From assembly GCA_002293585.1 (NCBI GenBank), contig DBDM01000198.1, forward strand, positions 1 to 9,520: DNA of 9,520 bases. The letters run 5' to 3'. How positions within the stretch are numbered: the first letter of the stretch is position 1; every line of letters starts with the position of its first letter. Below are positions 1-5,450 of this stretch, piece after piece. The notes under the pieces were generated by a model. The model made no database searches. It was given only the letters and a program-made list of their open reading frames with translations, and had not been told where the DNA came from. This stretch comes from Bacteroidales bacterium UBA932 (GTDB taxonomy: Bacteria > Bacteroidota > Bacteroidia > Bacteroidales > UBA932). Position numbers and translations under genes: made by a program.

Positions 1-1673
1 TCGCAACGTCTATTTTGTCTGCGCAGGATACTACGGCGCACTATTACCGTAGTCCGCTGTCGGTGGATATGCCTATACTGTTGTCCGCCAATTTCGGCGA
101 ATTACGCGGCAATCATTTTCACGCAGGACTGGATTTCCGTGTAGGCGGTGTCCCCGGCGCCAAACTCTATGCCATAGCCGACGGTTACATATCACGCATT
201 TCCGTTAGTCCGGAAGGCTACGGCAAGGCCGTATATATTAACCATCCTAACGGTACTACTTCTGTCTACGGACACCTGCATGCTTTTTCATCCGTTATAA
301 AAAATCACATTGAAAACATACAATATAAACGCCAGCGTTTTGCGGTAGATGTGACGCTCGACCCGGACATTATTCCGGTAAAAAAGGGCGATATCATCGG
401 CATTGCGGGAAACAGCGGCAGTTCATTCGGCGCCCACCTGCATTTCGAACTGCGGAAAACAGCTACGCAAGCGCCTTTCAATGTACTTTCTGCCGGTGTA
501 TATAAAACTACGGATAATATCGCACCTGCAATTAAACGGGTAGTATTCTATAAATATGAAGAAGAAAACGGTATTCCCATCATTGAACCTTTTTTCACGT
601 CCAATATTTCCGGTTTACAAAAGACAGTAGATGTCCCCAACCGTTTTTTCATTGCGGTAGACGCCTCCGACCGCCAAAACGGTACCGGCGGCAAGTTCGA
701 CATCAACCGCATGGAAGTGAAATTGGACGATACGCTCATTTTCTCTTACCGCATTGATGAGTTTTTATTTGGAGAAAGTCGCTATATCAATAGCCTCATC
801 GCTTATGATTACCTGCCGGTCAGTTCGCATCCGATGATCAAAACCTACGTGGAACCCGGGAACAAGCTGTCCACCGCATACGAAACAGTGGAAGAAAGCG
901 GTATTATTACCTTGCGTGACAATAAGGAGCACCGGTTTGACATTACAGTGTATGACGATTATGATAACCGGGCGAATTATACGTTTACGGTGCAACGGCA
1001 AACCGTAACCCCTGTCCGGCCAGAATACAACGAAAATAAACCGGGTGTTCCGGTGTATTACAACCGGAATAATAAACATGAGCAGGAGGGCATGAGTATT
1101 ACTATTCCCGCCGGAAGCCTTTACCGTTCCATCTACCTGACGATAGATACTGCAATGTATGCACCCGCCTATGCCAATTCTCCCCTTTGGAATATCCACA
1201 GTAGCGATGTCCCTTTGCACACAAACGCTACGCTACACCTGCGCGCCGACGTGGACGAAGCAATACGCAACAAAGCGCTGATTGTTACCGTCACCAAAAC
1301 CGGCGGGCTCAAAGCAGTAGGTGGCAATTGGGAGAATGACGGCGTGACGTCGAGAATTTCCGCTTTCGGCAACTATTGTGTGATGGTCGATACCACTGCG
1401 CCGGTTATACGTCCGGCATTCAAACAAGGGGCCGACCTGCGCAAGCATGCTTCGCTGTCTATTAAAATTTCCGACGAGCTTTCCGGTATTTCTACTTACA
1501 AAGCATTTATTGACGGCGAATGGGCGCTCATGGACTACGATGCGAAAAAGAATGTGCTGAACTATACTTTCGACCCGAAGCGCATTAAACGCAATACCAA
1601 GCATACCCTGCTGCTTACTGTGACGGACAAGCGCATGAACACCGCCGGACTGGAAACGACGTTTACCTGGTAA
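1..1673 (+). CDS. M23-family metallopeptidase (peptidoglycan endopeptidase), 5' end missing
   Basis: This is a secreted zinc peptidase of the lysostaphin/LytM type, expected to cut peptide cross-links of peptidoglycan in the periplasm. The reading frame is open to the left edge. The first visible residues (ATSILSAQ) look like the end of a signal peptide, so the true start lies outside the window and the TTG at 15 is internal. The M23 domain fills roughly the first 150 residues. HFHAGLDF gives the zinc ligands His (codon at 120) and Asp (132). YGHLH holds a conserved His (273). GAHLHFELR supplies the HxH pair (435 and 441), the second His being the third ligand by family analogy. All expected active-site residues are present. 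The remaining 390 or so residues are beta-rich and Ig-like (for example HRFDITVYDDYDNRA), as in large Bacteroidota M23 proteins. Its stop codon abuts anmK, suggesting co-transcription. The family is confident; the exact bond cut is not known. Confidence 0.93.
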   Translation, partial: ATSILSAQDTTAHYYRSPLSVDMPILLSANFGELRGNHFHAGLDFRVGGVPGAKLYAIADGYISRISVSPEGYGKAVYINHPNGTTSVYGHLHAFSSVIKNHIENIQYKRQRFAVDVTLDPDIIPVKKGDIIGIAGNSGSSFGAHLHFELRKTATQAPFNVLSAGVYKTTDNIAPAIKRVVFYKYEEENGIPIIEPFFTSNISGLQKTVDVPNRFFIAVDASDRQNGTGGKFDINRMEVKLDDTLIFSYRIDEFLFGESRYINSLIAYDYLPVSSHPMIKTYVEPGNKLSTAYETVEESGIITLRDNKEHRFDITVYDDYDNRANYTFTVQRQTVTPVRPEYNENKPGVPVYYNRNNKHEQEGMSITIPAGSLYRSIYLTIDTAMYAPAYANSPLWNIHSSDVPLHTNATLHLRADVDEAIRNKALIVTVTKTGGLKAVGGNWENDGVTSRISAFGNYCVMVDTTAPVIRPAFKQGADLRKHASLSIKISDELSGISTYKAFIDGEWALMDYDAKKNVLNYTFDPKRIKRNTKHTLLLTVTDKRMNTAGLETTFTW

Positions 1674-1706
1674 TTGAAAATTGAAAATGGAGAATTGAAA
1701 ATTAAA
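1672..1706 (+). repeat. Short tandem repeat, 7-base unit (consensus AATTGAA)
   Basis: Five consecutive 7-base units can be read from 1672: AATTGAA, AATTGAA, AATGGAG, AATTGAA, AATTAAA. A more degenerate sixth (AATCACA) follows to 1713. The array begins inside the stop codon of the M23 gene and covers the start of the anmK frame. It is imperfect, so it is an old or slowly changing array. AT-rich runs of this kind resemble spacer repeats of Bacteroidota chromosomes; that comparison is from general familiarity. Confidence 0.7.
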
Positions 1707-2798
1707 AATCACATCTCAAGGTCTCAACATCTCACGGTCTCAAGGTCTATCTCTGCTATCGGCCTCATGTCGGGTACTTCGCTCGACGGGTTGGACATTT
1801 GCCTTTGCCGGTTTACGCCACAAAACGACCGGTGGCAGTACGAGATATTGGCTGCCGAAACAATAGCTTATCCCGGCGCCATTAAAACATCAATTGCTAC
1901 AGCGCAGCATTTGAATGCGTTGCAATTTGCCGAATTTCACAGTGTTTACGGACGATACACCGGCCAAACGGTGAAACAATTTATGGACAAATATGGTGCA
2001 GTCCCCGATATCATTGCTTCACACGGACACACTATTTTTCACCGGCCGGACAAAGGGTTCACGGTGCAGGTAGGTTCCGGCGCCCATATTGCTGTGGAAA
2101 CAGGCGTGGACACCGTGTGCGATTTCCGCACTACCGACGTGGCTGCGGACGGACAAGGCGCACCGCTGGTGCCTATAGGCGACCGGCTGCTCTTCGGCCA
2201 TTACGACTATTGCCTTAATATAGGCGGCTTTGCCAACATATCCTATGAATCCGGCGGACAACGCATGGCCTATGATATATGTCCTGCAAATTATGTGATG
2301 AACCACTATACCCGCAGTATAGGTCTCGACTACGACAAGGACGGCGCGCTGGCGGCACGCGGACAGGTTGACGCTTCGTTGCTGGAAGCCCTCAACCAAC
2401 TTGATTTTTACACGCAGGACGGCCCGAAATCATTAGGGCGCGAGTGGGTGGAAACCGCCGTACTGCCCCTCATAGACAGGTCGTCCCTTTCATTGGAAGA
2501 CCAACTCTGCTCGTTTTGCGAGCATGTGGCCATGCAAACAGGCCATGCAACAAAGGCCGGCACTATGCTGGTCACCGGCGGCGGGGCGTTTAACCTCTAC
2601 CTCATAAAGCGCATTCAGGCACACAGCCGGGCTACCGTACATATCCCCGACCAATTGACGGTCAACTATAAAGAAGCCCTGATTTTCGCTTTCCTGGGCA
2701 TTCTCTACATGAACGGACAGGCTAACTGCCTGGCTTCCGTCACCGGAGCACGGCGCAACGTCATTGGCGGAGCGCTGTACAAAGCAAATTTTGCATAA
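1674..2798 (+). CDS. anmK: Anhydro-N-acetylmuramic acid kinase
   Basis: AnmK is a cytoplasmic enzyme that uses ATP to open the 1,6-anhydro ring of anhydro-MurNAc and phosphorylate it to MurNAc-6-phosphate, recycling peptidoglycan sugar. Signature motifs in order: GLMSGTSLDGLD (residues 30-41, N-terminal ATP-binding loop), ASHGHTIFH, TDVAADGQGAPLVP (154-167), LNIGGFANISY, AYDICPAN (the Bacteroidota form of FDTGPGN) and VTGGGAFN (300-307). The 374 residues are close to the usual 360-370, but about 25 N-terminal residues come from tandem repeats and look unlike the family. There is no in-frame ATG upstream of the essential GLMSG motif. The only usual in-frame starts are TTG at 1674, directly after the M23 stop codon, and TTG at 1695. 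Translation probably depends on termination-reinitiation from the M23 gene. The enzyme call is very sure; the start is not. Confidence 0.93.
   Translation: MKIENGELKIKNHISRSQHLTVSRSISAIGLMSGTSLDGLDICLCRFTPQNDRWQYEILAAETIAYPGAIKTSIATAQHLNALQFAEFHSVYGRYTGQTVKQFMDKYGAVPDIIASHGHTIFHRPDKGFTVQVGSGAHIAVETGVDTVCDFRTTDVAADGQGAPLVPIGDRLLFGHYDYCLNIGGFANISYESGGQRMAYDICPANYVMNHYTRSIGLDYDKDGALAARGQVDASLLEALNQLDFYTQDGPKSLGREWVETAVLPLIDRSSLSLEDQLCSFCEHVAMQTGHATKAGTMLVTGGGAFNLYLIKRIQAHSRATVHIPDQLTVNYKEALIFAFLGILYMNGQANCLASVTGARRNVIGGALYKANFA
1714..1745 (+). repeat. Short tandem repeat, 8-base unit (consensus TCTCAAGG)
   Basis: Four consecutive 8-base units: TCTCAAGG, TCTCAACA, TCTCACGG, TCTCAAGG. A partial unit (TCT) follows. 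The array lies directly downstream of the 7-base array and inside the predicted anmK reading frame, just before the conserved GLMSGTSLDG motif. Because 8 is not a multiple of 3, gain or loss of one unit would shift the frame relative to any upstream start. Two units differ from the consensus, which would lower the slippage rate. Confidence 0.75.
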
Positions 2799-2801
2799 AA
2801 C

Positions 2802-2833
2802 CTTGGTCGATCAAAAAATTTTTAGTATATTTG
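2802..2833 (+). promoter_or_regulatory. Bacteroidota-type promoter for the C69 dipeptidase gene
   Basis: CTTG at 2802-2805 serves as the -33 box, followed by 20 bases and then TATATTTG at 2826-2833, an exact match to TAnnTTTG. This leaves a leader of about 35 bases before the ATG at 2873. A second exact TAnnTTTG match (TAATTTTG, 2843-2850) lies 10 bases downstream but lacks a clear -33 box at the right spacing. No convincing terminator hairpin for anmK is seen in the spacer. Confidence 0.6.
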
Positions 2834-2872
2834 TTGTTTAATTAATTTTGCAACCAAAAACTTTATCATAGC

Positions 2873-4564
2873 ATGAAAAAACTTATCGTATTTACATTCG
2901 TGTACCTGGCCGTTGCCACCGGCAGCGCGTATGCCTGCACTAACCTGCTTGTTACCAAAGGCGCTTCCAAAGACGGCTCTACTTTCGTCTCTTATTCGGC
3001 CGACTCTCACACACTCTACGGTGAGCTTTACTTTTGGGCGGCCAACAAATATAAAGCCGGTGCACAGCGTGCCATTAAAGAATGGGATACGGGAAAATAC
3101 CTCGGCGTAATCCGTGAAGTACCCGAAACCTACAGCGTGATCGGCAACATGAACGAACATTCCCTGGTAATCGGCGAATCAACCTACGGCGGCCGCAGTG
3201 AGTTAGAAGACAGTACCGGCATCATGGACTACGGCAGCCTTATTTACGTTACCCTCACACGTGCAAAAAATGCCCGCGAAGCCATCAAAACAATGGCGGA
3301 ATTAGTAGCAGAATACGGCTACTATTCATCAGGTGAATCTTTTTCTATTGCTGACCCCAATGAAGTGTGGATTCTCGAAATGATTGGCAAAGGCGTTGGT
3401 AACAAAGGCGCCGTGTGGGTAGCCGTGCGTATTCCCGACGGTTATATCAGCGGACATGCCAACCAGGCACGCATCCAAACCTTCCCGCTCGAAAACGGTA
3501 AAACTTCCATCTCTTCTAAAAATCTCGACCAAATTTTCAATCCCGAAGTGGAAATTGTTTATGCCGCCGACGTGATCAGCTTTGCCCGCGAGAAAAAATA
3601 TTTCGACGGTAAAGATGCAGAATTCAGTTTCTCCGACACCTATGCTCCTGTTGATTTCAGCGGTGCTCGCGGCTGCGACGCCCGTGTGTGGGCATTTTTC
3701 CGCAAATTCGATCCGGGCATGGACAAATATATCGACTATGTTACGGGGAAAAATTTGAAAAACCGCATGCCCCTTTACATCAAACCCGACCGCCAGCTCG
3801 ACATGCACGATGTGGCCAACGCCATGCGCGACCATTTTGAAGGCACCGTACTGGACATGACCCAGGACATCGGTATGGGCCCGCACAAATCACCTTACCG
3901 CTGGCGCCCCATGAGCTGGAAATATAATGGTGTAAACTTTGTGCACGAACGCGCTATTGCCACCCAACAAACCGGATGGTGGTATGTGGCGCAATGCCGC
4001 GGTTGGTTGCCCAACCCCATTGGCGGCATCCTGTGGTTCGGTGTTGACGACGCTGCTACTTCCTGCCTTACACCCATTTATTGCAGCAGCACGGCCGTTC
4101 CCGAAGCCTACAAACAAGGCAACGGCGACCTGCTCACCTATTCCGAAACCGCTGCGTTCTGGACGTTCTCGCGGGTGACCCAACAAGCCTACCTGCGTTA
4201 CGACCTTGTGGGTGGTGAAATTATTAAAGTACAACAAGAATGGGAAAAATCGCAGGCAGAAAAAGTAAAAGAAACCGATCAAAAAGCCCTGGCCCTTTAT
4301 AATAAGAAAAAGACTAAAGATGCCGTTAAAGTGCTGACCGACTATTCGGTAAAAACTGCCGGCGAATTAGTGGCCAAATGGAAGAAATTAGACAATTATC
4401 TCTTTGTTAAGTACATAGATGGGAATATTAAAAAAGAAACCGATAAAGGTGAGTTTCAACGCAATCCCTATGGCCTTCCGGCTTTTCCGGCTCAGCCCGA
4501 ATATCCTGAGTATTGGTACAAAGCCATTGTGTATGATGCCGGCGAACGTTTAATGGCTCAATAG
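2873..4564 (+). CDS. Secreted C69-family dipeptidase (PepD-like Ntn hydrolase)
   Basis: Peptidases of family C69 (older name U34) are N-terminal-nucleophile hydrolases whose catalytic Cys becomes residue 1 of the mature enzyme; known members cleave dipeptides. This protein begins with a Lys-Lys start and a hydrophobic stretch (residues 4-17), ending in SAYA, then CTNLLVTKGASKDGS, the expected mature start of the family. Cys22 is the inferred nucleophile. Signal peptidase I cleavage after Ala21 would expose it directly. Later segments rich in Trp and Gly (around GWWYVAQCRGWLPNPIGG) match the C69 body, and the C-terminal 130 or so residues are Lys/Glu-rich and probably helical. At 563 residues it is in the size range of the long Bacteroidota members. 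The ATG at 2873 is the only start that includes the signal peptide; no strong ribosome-binding site precedes it. It probably acts in the periplasm on peptides from diet or cell wall. The substrate is not readable. Confidence 0.9.
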   Translation: MKKLIVFTFVYLAVATGSAYACTNLLVTKGASKDGSTFVSYSADSHTLYGELYFWAANKYKAGAQRAIKEWDTGKYLGVIREVPETYSVIGNMNEHSLVIGESTYGGRSELEDSTGIMDYGSLIYVTLTRAKNAREAIKTMAELVAEYGYYSSGESFSIADPNEVWILEMIGKGVGNKGAVWVAVRIPDGYISGHANQARIQTFPLENGKTSISSKNLDQIFNPEVEIVYAADVISFAREKKYFDGKDAEFSFSDTYAPVDFSGARGCDARVWAFFRKFDPGMDKYIDYVTGKNLKNRMPLYIKPDRQLDMHDVANAMRDHFEGTVLDMTQDIGMGPHKSPYRWRPMSWKYNGVNFVHERAIATQQTGWWYVAQCRGWLPNPIGGILWFGVDDAATSCLTPIYCSSTAVPEAYKQGNGDLLTYSETAAFWTFSRVTQQAYLRYDLVGGEIIKVQQEWEKSQAEKVKETDQKALALYNKKKTKDAVKVLTDYSVKTAGELVAKWKKLDNYLFVKYIDGNIKKETDKGEFQRNPYGLPAFPAQPEYPEYWYKAIVYDAGERLMAQ

Positions 4565-4572
4565 TGAAAAAA

Positions 4573-4604
4573 TTTTGCAGATTCATAAAAAAGCACTATA
4601 TTTG
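4573..4604 (+). promoter_or_regulatory. Strong Bacteroidota-type promoter for rplS and tRNA-Arg
   Basis: TTTTG at 4573-4577 is followed by 19 bases and TATATTTG at 4597-4604, a near-ideal -33/-7 pair. It starts only 8 bases after the stop codon of the dipeptidase gene. The leader to the ATG at 4625 would be very short, roughly 10-15 bases, and has no Shine-Dalgarno sequence. Confidence 0.75.
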
Positions 4605-4624
4605 CAGCCCGAAACGAAAAAAAG

Positions 4625-5011
4625 ATGGACTTAATTAAGATAGCAGAACAAGCCTTTGCCGGAGAAGCCAAAGCGGCTTTCCCCGAGTTCAAAGCAGGCG
4701 ATACGATAACAGTTACCTATCGTATTAAAGAGGAAAATAAAGAACGTTTACAGAAGTTCCGTGGCGTTTGCATCCAACGTAAAGGTACGGGTGCTACCCA
4801 AACTTTCACTGTTCGCAAGATGTCGAACGAAGTAGGTGTTGAACGTATTTTCCCTGTTAACTCGCCTTTCATTGAAAGCATTGAATTGAACAAAAGCGGT
4901 AAAGTTCGTCGCGCACGCATTTTCTACCTCCGTGAATTGACCGGTAAGAAAGCGCGCATTAAAGAGAAAAAACGCAACCTCGTAACTGAGGCGGCAAACA
5001 ATCAGGCGTAA
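4625..5011 (+). CDS. rplS: 50S ribosomal protein L19
   Basis: L19 is a large-subunit protein at the interface with the 30S subunit. The 128-residue sequence is recognisable throughout: FKAGDTITVTYRIKEENKER near residues 22-41, then KFRGVCIQRKGTG, the VRKMSNEVGVERIFPVNSP core, and a basic C-terminal half (GKVRRARIFYLRELTGKKAR) that contacts rRNA. The length slightly exceeds the usual 115-120 because of a short tail ending in EAANNQA. The ATG at 4625 gives the expected N-terminus. The gene has its own strong promoter and no terminator before the tRNA gene 15 bases downstream, so both are probably on one transcript ending at the terminator near 5140. This differs from the common trmD-rplS arrangement of many other bacteria. 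Confidence 0.98.
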   Translation: MDLIKIAEQAFAGEAKAAFPEFKAGDTITVTYRIKEENKERLQKFRGVCIQRKGTGATQTFTVRKMSNEVGVERIFPVNSPFIESIELNKSGKVRRARIFYLRELTGKKARIKEKKRNLVTEAANNQA

Positions 5012-5018
5012 AGCCTGA
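5002..5018 (+). other. Small hairpin spanning the rplS stop codon
   Basis: TCAGGC at 5002-5007 pairs perfectly with GCCTGA at 5013-5018 around a 5-base loop (GTAAA) that contains the TAA stop codon. No T-run follows, so it is not a typical terminator. It lies 8 bases before the 5' end of the tRNA and might be a processing or pausing signal, or chance. Confidence 0.35.
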
Positions 5019-5026
5019 CTTGATAT

Positions 5027-5100
5027 GGCTTCGTAGCTCAACTGAATAGAGCATCTGACTACGGATCAGAAGGTTACAGGTTTGAATCCTGTCGAGGTCA
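5027..5100 (+). tRNA. tRNA-Arg (anticodon ACG)
   Basis: A complete 74-base cloverleaf can be folded by eye. The acceptor stem is 5027-5033 with 5093-5099, including two G-U pairs (2-71 and 4-69). The D stem is GCTC/GAGC (5036-5039, 5049-5052). The anticodon stem TCTGA/TCAGA is perfect and carries ACG at 5061-5063. The T stem ACAGG/CCTGT is perfect. The discriminator is A5100 and CCA is not encoded. A34 would be read as inosine after TadA deamination, so the tRNA reads CGU, CGC and CGA. Arg identity features known from E. coli (A20, C35, A73) are present. The D loop has G18-A19 where G18-G19 is usual, and the T loop is TTTGAAT where TTCGAAT is usual, giving an apparent A19-U56 pair. Confidence 0.97.
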
Positions 5101-5112
5101 CAAAATCAATCG

Positions 5113-5144
5113 AAACCCGCTGAAAAACAGCGGGTTTTTCTTTT
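5113..5144 (+). terminator. Rho-independent terminator after rplS and tRNA-Arg
   Basis: A perfect 10-base-pair stem (AAACCCGCTG at 5113-5122 with CAGCGGGTTT at 5128-5137) has an A5 loop and is followed by TTCTTTT. It begins 12 bases after the tRNA and should end the rplS-tRNA transcript. The A-rich left arm could also work for transcription from the other strand, but no gene enters from that side. Confidence 0.92.
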
Positions 5145-5394
5145 GCGCTACGGGAAGCCTTGGATCATTTTTCTCTTTACCGACAGTACGTATTCTACAT
5201 CTTGCTTATATTAGCTATCGGCGTCGCTATAATTATCTATAGAAAGCTTCGTTAGATTGGTATTAATTCAACTGAACGGCCTAAGGCAGATGCTAAACGG
5301 TAAAAGAAATTAAAGTTATCAACATGCGTCCCTCCTTAGTGATCATCATTTTACTCCTTTTTGGGCATAAATATTTAAACATTTAACGCTCTGG
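5145..5394. other. Intergenic spacer without a confident gene
   Basis: This spacer lies between the tRNA terminator and the nhaD promoter. It holds no RNA gene, long inverted repeat or recognised protein. Two short hydrophobic frames on the plus strand (5160-5255 and 5324-5386) are the only coding-like signals and may be gene remnants. No TAnnTTTG element was seen ahead of either of them. Confidence 0.5.
5160..5255 (+). other. Possible 31-residue single-pass membrane peptide or gene remnant
   Basis: The frame from TTG 5160 to TAG 5253-5255 encodes a short hydrophilic lead (MDHFSLYRQY), a continuous hydrophobic run of about 17 residues (VFYILLILAIGVAIIIY) and a basic end (RKLR). That is the layout of a transmembrane helix with a positive cytoplasmic end. 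There is no ATG, and the frame is open upstream only back to 5124, inside the terminator. Either it is a true small membrane protein or the surviving C-terminal end of a lost membrane protein. I do not recognise the family. Confidence 0.25.
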
Positions 5395-5427
5395 GCTGCA
5401 TCCTATTTAAGAAATTGTCTACCTTTG
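5395..5427 (+). promoter_or_regulatory. Probable Bacteroidota-type promoter for nhaD
   Basis: TACCTTTG at 5420-5427 matches TAnnTTTG. GCTG at 5395-5398, 21 bases upstream, is a poor but correctly placed -33 box. The element ends 23 bases before the ATG at 5451. It overlaps the TTG at 5415 that could otherwise extend the nhaD frame, which supports the ATG as the true start. Confidence 0.5.
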
Positions 5428-5450
5428 CGGCAATTTTTATTTCTCCAATC

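Noticed and set aside
15..17. TTG at 15 as the start of the M23 gene
   Set aside because: The frame is open to the left edge and the residues before it look like the end of a signal peptide, so the gene is cut by the window.
1687..1698. ATG at 1687 as the anmK start
   Set aside because: It is out of frame with AnmK and reaches a stop after three codons.
1672..1748. CRISPR-like repeat cluster
   Set aside because: The units are 7 and 8 bases with no spacers between them; they are simple tandem repeats.
2930..2940. Lipobox at Cys22 of the C69 dipeptidase
   Set aside because: The preceding residues AYA fit signal peptidase I better than a lipobox, and Cys is needed as the free N-terminal nucleophile in this family.
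5316..5324. TTATCAACA, one mismatch from the DnaA box TTATCCACA
   Set aside because: It is a single isolated match in an AT-rich spacer with no cluster, no AT-rich unwinding region and no origin-linked genes nearby.
5293..5349. Minus-strand 18-codon frame (MMITKEGRM...) with AAAGGAGT just ahead of its ATG and GGAGGG ahead of an internal ATG
   Set aside because: The Shine-Dalgarno match is attractive, but Bacteroidota make little use of such sites. The peptide has no recognisable features and no promoter was found. Chance is more likely.
5415..5417. TTG at 5415 as the start of nhaD
   Set aside because: It overlaps the promoter -7 element, and the added residues are not NhaD-like; ATG 5451 gives the standard N-terminus.
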